Assembly: GCF_002483205.1 (NCBI RefSeq) | Contig: NZ_DLHM01000004.1 | Coordinates: 838,962-902,961 of the forward strand | DNA: 64,000 nucleotides | Source: Flavihumibacter sp. UBA7668 | GTDB taxonomy: Bacteria > Bacteroidota > Bacteroidia > Chitinophagales > Chitinophagaceae | Direction: 5' to 3' | Part shown: positions 49,187 through 58,302 of the stretch, piece by piece | Numbering within the stretch: the stretch's first letter is position 1 | How the letters are laid out: each line of letters begins with the position of its first letter | The notes under the pieces: model-generated | What the model saw: only the letters and a program-made list of their open reading frames with translations | The model's database searches: none | Told to the model about the DNA's origin: nothing | Made by a program: the position numbers and the translations under genes

Positions 49187-51505
49187 ATGCGGAAAACTTT
49201 TCAGGAAATAGCTAAACAGGCCCCGGTTGGATTGTGCATACTTATGGGAAGCGATTTCATTGTGGAAATGGCCAATGATGCGTACCTGGAATTAATCGAT
49301 AAACCATCAGATGCAATAATTGGGAAACCACTTTTTGAAATACTGCCTGAAGTTAAGGAGCAGGTTGAACCTATTTTGTTAAACGTCCTGAAAACCGGAA
49401 ATCCCTTTACCGCAACTGATTTTGAGGTAAAGCTGGAAAGGGCCGGTAAGTCGCAAACGGGCTTTTTTAATCTGATTTATCAGCCCCTTAGAAATGAGGA
49501 GAGTGAAATTGTCGGAATAATTGTAATTGCGTCTGAAGTCACAGAACTGGTTCTATCAAGGCAGCAACTTGAGCAAAGAGAAAAGAATTTTCGAAAAATG
49601 GTGATGGAGTCACCTATTGCCATGGCTATAATTCGGGGTCCTGAAATGATCATTGAAATGGCCAATACCTCCATGCTTACCCGTTTCTGGAGACGCACTA
49701 CGCAGGAGGTAGAGGGTAAAAAACTGGTAGCGGTATTTCCAGAATTAGCCGGACAGGCATTTCCGGATTTAATCAGGCAGGTTATGGAAAACGGAGAAGT
49801 CTATCGGGATAAAGAAGTAGAAGCATATGTTGATGCAAAGGACGGCCGACAAATATTTTATATTGACATAGAATATACTCCCTTAAGAGAAGATATCAAT
49901 TCTGCAGTTTCCGGGGTGATGATTAGTGCTTATGATGTAACTGAAACGGTAAAGGCAAAGCGGTTGGCCAAAGAAGCTGAAGAACGGTTACAAATGGCCA
50001 TCAATGCTACCGGCATGGGTAATTATGAGGTAGATCTGCTGACGAATGAAATGTATTATTCCAGAGGATTTCTTGAAATATTTGGTGTGGATCCCGATGC
50101 ACCGGTAGGTCGCAATGACCTCGTATCCCGAATCCATCCGGATGATTTAACAATAAGAAAGCAAGCCCACGAACGATCTCTTAAAACCGGTGTATTGGAG
50201 TACGAATTCAGGGTTTATCGTAAGGAAAAGGAATTACATTGGCTGAAAGCCTGGGGAAAGGTACAATTTGATCAGGAAGGAAAGCCCATCCGGCTTACCG
50301 GAACTATACTTGATATTACTGAAGAGAAATCAACGATGCTTGCTCTGCGGACAAGTGAGCAGAAATTTCGTACACTGGCTGATACGCTGCCAGCCATGGT
50401 ATGGATCAGTGATGCAGAAGGAAATCTTTATTACTTTAATAAATCAGTGCATGAATATTCAGGATATAACGCAGAAGAATTAGACAAAGTGGGCTGGCTT
50501 GAAATTGTTCATCCGGATGACAGGGAAGAAAATATAAAATACTGGATGGCCTCCATTCAAACAGGCGAACCGTTTTTATTTGAGCATCGGTTTCGCCGGC
50601 ATGATGGTGTTTATCGGTGGCAATTAAGCAGGGCTGTACCGCAATATAACGAAGAGGGGCAAATAGAAATGTGGGTGGGCAGCAGCACGGATATCCACGA
50701 ACATAAAGTATTTACTGATGAACTGGAATTACAGGTGGAAGAAAGGACACAGGAATTAAAAAACTCCAATGAAGCGCTGATCAATTCAAATACGGAACTG
50801 GCACAATTTGCTTATGTGGCCAGTCATGATTTGCAGGAACCACTCCGTAAAATACAAACCTTTGCATCGCTTGTTGCTGAACTGGAGAAAAGCCGTTTGT
50901 CAGAAAAAGGTGCGGAGATTCTGCAACGCCTACGTTCAACGGCGGAACGAATGCAACAACTGGTTCTGGATCTACTTTCGTATTCCCGTGTAAATAAAAT
51001 GGATAACCATTTTGCCAGAACCGACCTGGGTTATATGGTCAATACCATTGTGCAGCAATTGGATGATGGCCTTGAACAGAGAAAAATACAGTTGGATCTG
51101 GATCCCCTGCCGATTATATGGGCCATCCCATTCCAGATGGAGCAATTATTTACTAACCTGCTTAGTAATGCTATCAAATTTTCTGATCTATCTAAAAATT
51201 CGGTGATACAGATCCGATATAAAAGATGGGAACCAGGAAGTGTCGTGGAGCCGGAATTGAATCCTGCCTGGGCCTACCACCAAATTGATGTGGAAGACAA
51301 TGGAATTGGTTTCGACAACTCTTATCGGGAAAAAATATTTCAGGTTTTCCAACGACTTCATGGTAAGGAATCCTTCCCCGGAACAGGAATTGGTCTCGCG
51401 ATTTGTAAAAAAATTGTCGATAATCATCAGGGATATATAAGTGCGCAGGGGGAAACCGGACAGGGAGCAAGCTTCAGGATTTATTTACCTGATTTTTCTT
51501 CCTAA
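49187..51505 (+). CDS. four-PAS sensor histidine kinase
   Basis: A 772-residue kinase without membrane helices, so cytoplasmic. Four PAS domains follow one another (about 1-120, 125-255, 260-385, 390-510), each ended by a linker like IIVIASEVTE, MISAYDVTE, TILDITEE or SSTDIHEH. The HisKA domain has VASHDLQEPLRKIQTF with phospho-acceptor H547, and the ATPase has the N box QLFTNLLSNAIKFS and GTGIGLAICKKIV. No receiver domain or neighbouring response regulator was found, so it is an orphan. The start is the ATG at 49187; a TTG 9 bases upstream is weaker. The last 32 bases overlap the P-type ATPase gene on the other strand. Confidence 0.88.
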   Translation: MRKTFQEIAKQAPVGLCILMGSDFIVEMANDAYLELIDKPSDAIIGKPLFEILPEVKEQVEPILLNVLKTGNPFTATDFEVKLERAGKSQTGFFNLIYQPLRNEESEIVGIIVIASEVTELVLSRQQLEQREKNFRKMVMESPIAMAIIRGPEMIIEMANTSMLTRFWRRTTQEVEGKKLVAVFPELAGQAFPDLIRQVMENGEVYRDKEVEAYVDAKDGRQIFYIDIEYTPLREDINSAVSGVMISAYDVTETVKAKRLAKEAEERLQMAINATGMGNYEVDLLTNEMYYSRGFLEIFGVDPDAPVGRNDLVSRIHPDDLTIRKQAHERSLKTGVLEYEFRVYRKEKELHWLKAWGKVQFDQEGKPIRLTGTILDITEEKSTMLALRTSEQKFRTLADTLPAMVWISDAEGNLYYFNKSVHEYSGYNAEELDKVGWLEIVHPDDREENIKYWMASIQTGEPFLFEHRFRRHDGVYRWQLSRAVPQYNEEGQIEMWVGSSTDIHEHKVFTDELELQVEERTQELKNSNEALINSNTELAQFAYVASHDLQEPLRKIQTFASLVAELEKSRLSEKGAEILQRLRSTAERMQQLVLDLLSYSRVNKMDNHFARTDLGYMVNTIVQQLDDGLEQRKIQLDLDPLPIIWAIPFQMEQLFTNLLSNAIKFSDLSKNSVIQIRYKRWEPGSVVEPELNPAWAYHQIDVEDNGIGFDNSYREKIFQVFQRLHGKESFPGTGIGLAICKKIVDNHQGYISAQGETGQGASFRIYLPDFSS

Positions 51506-53972
51506 GAAGTAAGTATGCTTTTACCGGTTCCATCCACAATACAGACAAGGATCCGGCAAGCAGGCTAACCAGGTAATAGTGGATATCAAGTTCACTGAAT
51601 CCAAAAAAACTCCGAAAGGAGGGAATCAATAGAAGTAAGAGGGTTATTGCCAGGGTTATCAATATAATAATCGGAACAAGTTTATTTGGATACCGGATGG
51701 TGGTAAAAATAGTATAGTGAAAGGACCGGTTAACAAGGGTTAGAAAAATATTGGCTGTAATAAGGGTGAGAAATACCATGGTGCGTACTCCATCTTCATC
51801 TGATCCGGAACCAACAGCATACTGATACATTCCCAAACATGCAGCAGTAATAACCAGTCCTTGAAAAATGCTTACACTTAGTTCCCGCCAGCTAAAAAAT
51901 GTAGCCTGAAAAGGACGGGGAGGAGCCTGCATGGTACCTGCTTCCATTGGTTCGTTTTCATAAATGATCGAACAGGTTGGTCCCATTATCAATTCCAGAA
52001 AGATAACATGGACCGGCGTAAAAATAGAAGGATAAATCCATCCTAAAGCCAGTGGTAAAAATACTGTCAGTATAATAGGAATATGTATTGATATTATATA
52101 ACGGATGGCTTTTTTCAGGTTGGAATAAATCTTTCGACCCATGCCAACAGCGTCTACCATCTTACCCAAATCATCGTCTGTTAATACCAATGAAGCGGCT
52201 TTCTTAGCAAGTTCCGAACCTTTATCACCCATGGCAATTCCGATATGGGCAGCTTTCAAAGCGGGTCCATCATTCACTCCATCACCCGTCATGGCAACCA
52301 CTTCATTCCTGCTTTTCAGGTTTTCAATAATAGTCAGTTTTGCTTCAGGAAACATTCTCGCAAAAACCTGGTGTTTGTCTATCTGTTTAGTTAATTCAGG
52401 TGGTGTCAGGTTCATCAGTTCCGCACCTTCTATAACGGTATCGCTTCCTCGAAATCCGATTTCACGGGCAATAGCCTGAGTGGTAAGGGCATTATCACCG
52501 GTTAATATTTTAACCTTTATTCCCGCTTCGTAAAATGCATTTATTACATTGGAAATTTCCGGTTTGGGAGGATCATAAAATGCTACCAATCCAAGTAAAC
52601 GGAAGGTGAATTGCTGTTGCTGTTCAGGGTAGTTGGTTGCATTTTCCGGAAAATCAGCTTCTGCAACGGCAAGTACCCGATAGCCTTTTGAGGCGAACTC
52701 CTGCACAAGGTTCTCAGCCATATTCAGAGGCATCTTGTCCATATTTGATACTGCAAAAATGGCTTCCGGAGCTCCTTTGGCAGCTATGACGCGCCGGCCA
52801 TCCGTGGCTCTGAAAATATGTGTCATCATAGGAGGTTTTCCTCCCAGAGGATATTCTTTTTCCATTTGAAAAACTGGCCGCTCATCTTTTTGTACTGAAG
52901 CTGCATAGGCTTCGTGAAGGGCTTTTTCCATTGGATCAAAAGGGATGGGCTCGCTGGCAAACATAGCCACCCTTATAAGTTCAGCGTCTTTTGATTTATC
53001 AGGCCCACTATAGACTGCTGCCAGACTCATTTTATTTTCTGTCAGCGTTCCTGTTTTATCCGTGCAGATAACAGAAGCTGATCCAAGTGCCTCTACTGTT
53101 GTGGTTTGTTTTACAATGATACCCATTTGCAGGAGCCGCCAGGCACCCAATGCCATAAAGGTGGTAAATGCAACCGGTATTTCTTCCGGCAATATGCTCA
53201 TGGCCAGCGTGAGTGCTTTCAATAAACTATCCAATAACAGGCGCGTTTTCAGGTAATGAATCAGCCAAACCACCAGGAATACCAGTATGCCAGCTAATGC
53301 CATTTTCTTTACAAAGGAGGCGATCTGTTTCTGAAGAGGCGTTTGCTCCTCTTTCATGCTTGCCATCTGCTTTCCGATCTGCCCCAACTTCGTCTGTTGA
53401 CCAATTGCGGTTACTTCTGCGATGGCGAGTCCACCCGTTACGAAAGTTCCCTGGAACAATAGGTTGAGAGGGCTATTCACTTCTTTGGAAACGGTAAAGG
53501 ATTCACCAGTTAGTATAGATTCATTTACACTACAGTCATTTGCCTGGATAATTTTTCCATCTGCCGGAATCAACCCACCTTCTTCCACAATAAACAAATC
53601 TCCTGGTACGAGTTCTCGTGAAGGAATATTGATTTCTGTTCCGGCCCTAATCACCCGGGCAACCGGTTCCGTCAGTTTTTTCAATGCATCCAATGCATGC
53701 CTGCTTCTCGCATCCTGATAGATTGAAATAGTACTTACCAGTATTATTGCAAAACCCATGAATACACCTTCATTAGTTTGTCCACTTATGAAATACAATA
53801 TAGCAGCAGCCAGTAAAAGCAAAAACATAGGTTCCTTTACCAGGTTTTTCAATGCTCTCCAAAAAGGTGCTTCTTTTTTATGATACGATTCATTCCAGCC
53901 ATGGGTTGCCCTTGCAATTGCCACTTCTTCCATACTTAGTCCGGTAAATGAAGACGATGATGGATTTGGCAT
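51474..53972 (-). CDS. P2-type cation-transporting ATPase
   Basis: An 832-residue P-type ATPase. It has the cation ATPase N-domain, TGES motif (ILTGESFTVSKE), the M4 motif LPEEIPVAF, phosphorylation site ICTDKTGTLTE (D305), KGAPEAIF, DPPKPE and the hinge TGDGVNDGPALKAA. The later membrane domain has LELIMGPTCSIIYENEPMEA. SERCA-type calcium pumps carry PEGLP in M4, so PEEIPVA and the GPTCS segment mark a bacterial subgroup whose ion is not established from sequence; calcium or a monovalent cation are candidates. The gene ends inside the histidine kinase 3' end. Confidence 0.88.
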   Translation of the reverse strand: MPNPSSSSFTGLSMEEVAIARATHGWNESYHKKEAPFWRALKNLVKEPMFLLLLAAAILYFISGQTNEGVFMGFAIILVSTISIYQDARSRHALDALKKLTEPVARVIRAGTEINIPSRELVPGDLFIVEEGGLIPADGKIIQANDCSVNESILTGESFTVSKEVNSPLNLLFQGTFVTGGLAIAEVTAIGQQTKLGQIGKQMASMKEEQTPLQKQIASFVKKMALAGILVFLVVWLIHYLKTRLLLDSLLKALTLAMSILPEEIPVAFTTFMALGAWRLLQMGIIVKQTTTVEALGSASVICTDKTGTLTENKMSLAAVYSGPDKSKDAELIRVAMFASEPIPFDPMEKALHEAYAASVQKDERPVFQMEKEYPLGGKPPMMTHIFRATDGRRVIAAKGAPEAIFAVSNMDKMPLNMAENLVQEFASKGYRVLAVAEADFPENATNYPEQQQQFTFRLLGLVAFYDPPKPEISNVINAFYEAGIKVKILTGDNALTTQAIAREIGFRGSDTVIEGAELMNLTPPELTKQIDKHQVFARMFPEAKLTIIENLKSRNEVVAMTGDGVNDGPALKAAHIGIAMGDKGSELAKKAASLVLTDDDLGKMVDAVGMGRKIYSNLKKAIRYIISIHIPIILTVFLPLALGWIYPSIFTPVHVIFLELIMGPTCSIIYENEPMEAGTMQAPPRPFQATFFSWRELSVSIFQGLVITAACLGMYQYAVGSGSDEDGVRTMVFLTLITANIFLTLVNRSFHYTIFTTIRYPNKLVPIIILITLAITLLLLLIPSFRSFFGFSELDIHYYLVSLLAGSLSVLWMEPVKAYLLLRKKNQVNKS

Positions 53973-53993
53973 ATTGTAGGGGCTTTGTAAATA

Positions 53994-55610
53994 TTACTGA
54001 ATACTGGCAACAAAAGCCGGTTTTTTACGGGCTGGATTTGCCTGTTCAAAAGAATAGGCCAACCCTATTAAAACCGGTTCTGAAAAAGCGGTACCGAAAA
54101 AAGAAAAACCAACTGGTAATGCATACACTTCTCCGGCAGGAACTGTAATATGCGGATAACCAGCTATTGCTGCGGGCGATGTTAAGGATACATCACCCCA
54201 GCGATCTCCATACCAGCGATCTATTGCACAGGATGGCCCCATGGTTAATCCGGCAATTGCATCCAGCTGATTTGTATTCATCACTTCATCCAGGATCTTG
54301 CGGGAACCTGTAAACGAAGATTCGAGCGCTGCTTTGTATTCAGAGCTGTCCAGGCCGCCTAGTGCCTCACATGCCTCGAGTGTATCCTGCTTAAAAAAAG
54401 GCATGGCTTTGTCTTCATTTGCTTTATTAAAGGCGATTACTTCCGCAAGCGTTTTTACTTTTGCATTAGCCTGCGAAAGGTATTTATTTACACCATCTTT
54501 AAATTCGTATTTCAGGACATTATATTCGTGCTTTCCGAGTTCGTTTATTTTATCAAGGTATTCAATTTCAATAACCGTGGCGCCTTGGGCAACCAGGAGT
54601 TCTTTGCATTTGTTCTGCAATGCATGCAGGTAATGATTATCACCTTGTGGTTTTTTCTCTATTCCAATCCGCTTCCCTGCCAGTGCTTTTTTATCGAGGT
54701 ATTTGGTATAATCAGGATCTGCTTTGCCAGTAGCAGCCATTGATGCAGGATCGTTTTTATCCGTTGCAGTTAATGCTGATAAAGTGATCGCCACATCCGT
54801 TACTGATCTGCACATTGGGCCAGCGGTATCCTGGGTATGTGATATCGGAATAATTCCTGATCTGCTCCATAAACCAACAGTAGGTTTTAAGCCTGCCAGG
54901 GCTGCTACGGAGGAGGGGCAGGTAATGGATCCATCAGTTTCTGTTCCAATGGCAATTGCACATAAATTGGCGGATGCCGCTACACCTGATCCAGCACTGG
55001 ATCCACATGGATTATGGGTTAATAAATAGGCACTTTTTGTTTGACCGCCTCTACTGCTCCAACCCGAGCAGGATCTGCCGGATCTGAAATTGGCCCATTC
55101 CGATAAATTTGTTTTACCCAGCAATACTGCTCCTGCGTCGCGCAATTGTTTTACGATGAATGCATCTCTGGTAGCGATATTACCTTCTAATGCAAGTGCT
55201 CCAGCCGTGGTTTGCATTTTATCAGCGGTATCGATATTGTCTTTAATCAAAACCGGAATACCATGTAAGGGTCCACGCACTTTTCCGTCCTCCCTCTCTT
55301 TATCGAGTGATTTTGCAATGGAAATAGCATCCGGATTGATTTCAATGACCGAGTTTAATGCCGGCCCCTTTCTGTCAATTGCAATGATACGATCCAGGTA
55401 TAATTGCGTGATGGCTGCAGAAGTATACCGGCCATTCTCCATGGCTTTTTGAAATTGTGGAATGGTCCATTCTTCCAATTCAAAGGAGTCTGTATTTTCT
55501 TCATTCGAACTGATTTCTTTTGCAGGACTTGTCTGGCAGGCTACCAGACTTCCTGCAGTGATTGAAAAACCAGCCAGGCTGGAATTTTTTAAGAAGTTGC
55601 GACGATTCAT
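53994..55610 (-). CDS. exported amidase (amidase-signature family, peptide-amidase-like)
   Basis: A 538-residue protein. MNRRNFLKNSSLAGFSITAG followed by SLVAC is a Tat-like signal with a possible lipobox. The amidase-signature catalytic triad is visible: Lys in PVLIKDNIDT, the cis-Ser in PCGSSAGSGVAAS and the nucleophile Ser in GTETDGSITCPSS, followed by LAGLKPTVGLWSRSGIIPIS. The HTQDTAGPMCRSVTDVA segment resembles peptide amidases, which remove C-terminal amides. It could act on peptide or small amides in the envelope. It is not GatA: no gatB or gatC is nearby and the protein is exported. Confidence 0.85.
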   Translation of the reverse strand: MNRRNFLKNSSLAGFSITAGSLVACQTSPAKEISSNEENTDSFELEEWTIPQFQKAMENGRYTSAAITQLYLDRIIAIDRKGPALNSVIEINPDAISIAKSLDKEREDGKVRGPLHGIPVLIKDNIDTADKMQTTAGALALEGNIATRDAFIVKQLRDAGAVLLGKTNLSEWANFRSGRSCSGWSSRGGQTKSAYLLTHNPCGSSAGSGVAASANLCAIAIGTETDGSITCPSSVAALAGLKPTVGLWSRSGIIPISHTQDTAGPMCRSVTDVAITLSALTATDKNDPASMAATGKADPDYTKYLDKKALAGKRIGIEKKPQGDNHYLHALQNKCKELLVAQGATVIEIEYLDKINELGKHEYNVLKYEFKDGVNKYLSQANAKVKTLAEVIAFNKANEDKAMPFFKQDTLEACEALGGLDSSEYKAALESSFTGSRKILDEVMNTNQLDAIAGLTMGPSCAIDRWYGDRWGDVSLTSPAAIAGYPHITVPAGEVYALPVGFSFFGTAFSEPVLIGLAYSFEQANPARKKPAFVASIQ

Positions 55611-55905
55611 AGTAACTGAATGTACTGAATCTGGAACTTATTTAAGCTATTTTGTGTAGACTTTTGCGCAATTTGGGGAGTTGGTTCCTCTGGATACCCG
55701 AAAAACTTTTCAATCTTACCTACTAACCACCAGTGGTACGGATATTGAATACTACTTTATAGTTTTTCATAGGATATTGGATTTAAAAACGGGGTGTATG
55801 TCTATACTGCCCCCATCTTTTGAACAACTTTTTTTGAACTATACAAAAAGCCCCTGCAGCTTAAGATGCAGGGGCTTTGTATTTTAAAAAATAGAACGTG
55901 TACGC
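55611..55905. other. intergenic region upstream of the amidase
   Basis: It contains the bidirectional terminator at 55847-55877 and no credible gene; open frames across it run through that hairpin. No TAnnTTTG element for the amidase was recognised. Confidence 0.5.
55847..55877 (-). terminator. terminator of the Gfo/Idh/MocA gene
   Basis: AAAGCCCCTGCA and TGCAGGGGCTT arms form a stem of at least 10 bp around GCTTAAGA. It is flanked by A runs on the plus left side, giving a T run on the minus strand. Confidence 0.8.
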
Positions 55906-57240
55906 TTAAACGTATTTTGTTTTTCCCGGTATGGCAATCGGATAGAACCCGTCTGCATTGGGAACAATCGGAGGTGCCGCAGAAAAACTAAATTCTTTTG
56001 GCATAATATCCAACCCGCTATTGATAGCTTTATCCCATTCAATTACCTGTCCACTGTATGTGGCCATTCTTCCAAGAATAGCGGTCATGGTGCTTTTAGC
56101 TCCATTCTCTGCATCGGCAAATTTATATTGGCCTTTTGCAATGGCGGCAAACAATTCGTCGTGTTCGGTCTGATAAGGATTGTTTTCTGTTTTGTTATCG
56201 AATTTGTAGAGTTGTTTTCCTTTCTGATCAGTAATTGATCCTGCACCACAGGCAATTCTACCCTTGGTGCCAATCAGCAATTCATCTACTCTTGCCATGG
56301 TACCTACAATATGGCGGCACTGGCTGTTTAAGATAGAACCATCTGCATAGGTAAATTCAACATAATGGTGGTCAAATATTTCACCATGCTCCTTTCCGGT
56401 ACGCACCTGTCGGCCACCCATACCCTGGGCTTTCACCGGATAGCCACCTTTGAACCAGTTGATTACATCAATATTGTGAATATGCTGTTCATTGATATGA
56501 TCTCCACAAAGCCAGTTGAAATAATACCAGTTCCGCATTTGGTATTCCATTTCTGTTTGTCCGGGTTTACGTTCGCGTACCCAAACTCCATCATTGTTCC
56601 ACCATGCCTGAGCTGATGTGATATCTCCAATCAGGTCTTTTCTTTTATATAATTCCCGATAGGAATTCTGGTAATGACGTTGCAGCCCGACCACTACATT
56701 CAGTTTTTTCTGTTTGGCTATAGCTGCGGCAGCCAGTACTTTCTGAACACCTGCAGGATCAACTGCAACCGGTTTTTCCATGAACACATGTTTGTTCTGT
56801 TTGATTGCTTCTTCAAAATGAATCGGACGGAAACCCGGAGGTGTTGCAAGAATCACCACATCAGCAAAAGGGATGGCTTTCAGATAGCCATCGAACCCGC
56901 TGAATTTGCGGTCTTCCGCCACATCGATTTTATCTTTTAATTCAGGATTTTCCGCAGCTTCACCCATAATGGCTTTCAGGGAATTATCCAGGTTATCGCG
57001 GAAGGCATCAGCCATTGCTACCAGCTTAACATTTTGCTTGCTGAGCAGTGCCTGAATTGCAGCGCCGGTACCACGTCCACCACATCCTACCAGTGCCACT
57101 TTAATAACGTCGGATGAGCCAGAGAAGAAATTAGCCTGGGAAAGCAGGGGAGCGGCCATCAGTCCGCCAGCCAGCAATCCTGAATTTTTTACAAAATCGC
57201 GGCGGCTTTTGCCCGCCTCATTGGAAGCATCGTTGATCAT
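55906..57240 (-). CDS. exported Gfo/Idh/MocA oxidoreductase
   Basis: A 444-residue NAD(P)-dependent dehydrogenase-family protein with a Tat signal (SRRDFVKNSGLLAGGLMAAP). The Rossmann motif VALVGCGGRGTGAA (about residues 48-61) and the EKP motif in HVFMEKPVAVDP, together with DHINEQHIHNIDVINWFKGG and MARVDELLIGTKGR, identify the family. Exported Gfo/Idh/MocA proteins often keep the dinucleotide tightly bound and oxidise or epimerise sugars. It lies downstream of the SUMF1-domain and apbE genes on the same strand. Confidence 0.85.
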   Translation of the reverse strand: MINDASNEAGKSRRDFVKNSGLLAGGLMAAPLLSQANFFSGSSDVIKVALVGCGGRGTGAAIQALLSKQNVKLVAMADAFRDNLDNSLKAIMGEAAENPELKDKIDVAEDRKFSGFDGYLKAIPFADVVILATPPGFRPIHFEEAIKQNKHVFMEKPVAVDPAGVQKVLAAAAIAKQKKLNVVVGLQRHYQNSYRELYKRKDLIGDITSAQAWWNNDGVWVRERKPGQTEMEYQMRNWYYFNWLCGDHINEQHIHNIDVINWFKGGYPVKAQGMGGRQVRTGKEHGEIFDHHYVEFTYADGSILNSQCRHIVGTMARVDELLIGTKGRIACGAGSITDQKGKQLYKFDNKTENNPYQTEHDELFAAIAKGQYKFADAENGAKSTMTAILGRMATYSGQVIEWDKAINSGLDIMPKEFSFSAAPPIVPNADGFYPIAIPGKTKYV

Positions 57241-57304
57241 ATCAGAAGTTTAGAGTGTTGAAAGTAGTTGGTTTAATTTGCTTTTTATGCTAAAATTTTA
57301 TCTA

Positions 57305-58267
57305 TTAGTTGCCTAATATTTCCTTGAAAAAGGCATCGGCCTCTTCTTTGGATGGTTGGTGCCGAGGACGAACCACGCGAATGCCCACAGAAGCGGCATC
57401 GGTCAGCCACCATTTGCTTTTCGGAATCTGCGGATCCCGCTTATTCCAGGAAGGATCCGATTTCTGGCGATTGGAGCAACGAAGTGTGGCCTCTTCATCT
57501 ATATAACCGCCACCTTTTAAAACTTTTGGATATTTAACCGGGTTTACCGCTACCCTCGGATCTTTTGGTTCACCGGTAAGTTCAGCCAGCCGGTTTTCCT
57601 GGTAATGATCCAGTGTCCATTCACTCACATTCCCCAACATATCATAAAGCCCCCATGCATTGGGTTTTTTTTGTCCGCTTTTCTGGAACTTGTTTTTACT
57701 GTTTGCTTTATACCAGGCATAGTCTCCTAGTTGTTTGGGATCATCGCCATAATAATAGGCTGTAGTTGATCCGGCTTTACAGGCGTATTCCCATTCTGCT
57801 TCAGTTGGCAATCGATAAAATACACCGGTTTTATCATAGAGCCAGCGGCAAAACATGAGGGCAGTATGCTGCGACATGGAATTGACCGGAAAGCCACCTT
57901 CCTTGCCCATTCCCCAGGTAAGATCGATGTACTGGGCACTTGGCCTGGTAACGGCATCTACCTTGGAATTCTGTGTTGTATTGGCATCTTTGAAATAGAC
58001 ATCGAAAATATCCCTGCTTAATTCAAAACTTGACATCCAAAATGCGGATAGCTGAACTTTTTGCTGCGGACCTTCATCGGGTTTTCTGTTTTTTTCGGCC
58101 TCAGGACTACCCATGGTAAAACTACCGGCAGGAATCGGAACCATGGCCAGTTCAAGTGGGGAGCCGGGTATGGATTGTTTGTAAGCGGAAAAGTCTGACT
58201 TGGTTTCCTGAGCTAAAGACAGGGTACTTGTACCAAGCAGCAGGATGGTTAATTGGAATAGTTTCAT
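57305..58267 (-). CDS. SUMF1/FGE-domain secreted protein with one catalytic Cys missing
   Basis: A 320-residue protein with a signal peptide (MKLFQLTILLLGTSTLSLAQ). The formylglycine-generating-enzyme fold is clear: MVPIPAGSFTMGSPE, VQLSAFWMSSFELSRDIFD-like, ALMFCRWLYDKTGVFYRLPT, EAEWEYACKAGSTTAYYYGD and WGLYDMLGNVSEWTLD. True FGEs use two cysteines in a C-H-R-S-Y-C-N-R type motif; here only the second remains (LRCSNR), the upstream site being GGYIDEEATL. It is therefore unlikely to activate sulfatases and belongs with the binding or structural branch. It may have its own promoter (58292-58299). Confidence 0.8.
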   Translation of the reverse strand: MKLFQLTILLLGTSTLSLAQETKSDFSAYKQSIPGSPLELAMVPIPAGSFTMGSPEAEKNRKPDEGPQQKVQLSAFWMSSFELSRDIFDVYFKDANTTQNSKVDAVTRPSAQYIDLTWGMGKEGGFPVNSMSQHTALMFCRWLYDKTGVFYRLPTEAEWEYACKAGSTTAYYYGDDPKQLGDYAWYKANSKNKFQKSGQKKPNAWGLYDMLGNVSEWTLDHYQENRLAELTGEPKDPRVAVNPVKYPKVLKGGGYIDEEATLRCSNRQKSDPSWNKRDPQIPKSKWWLTDAASVGIRVVRPRHQPSKEEADAFFKEILGN

Positions 58268-58291
58268 GTTGTTCTAAAAAGGCTAAGCTAT

Positions 58292-58299
58292 CAAATCTA
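58292..58299 (-). promoter_or_regulatory. possible promoter TAGATTTG of the SUMF1-domain gene
   Basis: CAAATCTA on the plus strand reads TAGATTTG on the minus strand, an exact TAnnTTTG match 25 bases before the SUMF1-domain start and inside the apbE-SUMF1 gap. The -33 element is poorly spaced. Confidence 0.4.
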
Positions 58300-58302
58300 C
58301 GG

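Noticed and set aside
53994..55610. GatA subunit of the tRNA amidotransferase
   Set aside because: The protein has an export signal and there are no gatB or gatC genes; the sequence is closer to peptide amidases.
55681..55887. Possible 68-residue gene on the plus strand
   Set aside because: It runs through the bidirectional terminator and has no recognisable start context, composition or family.
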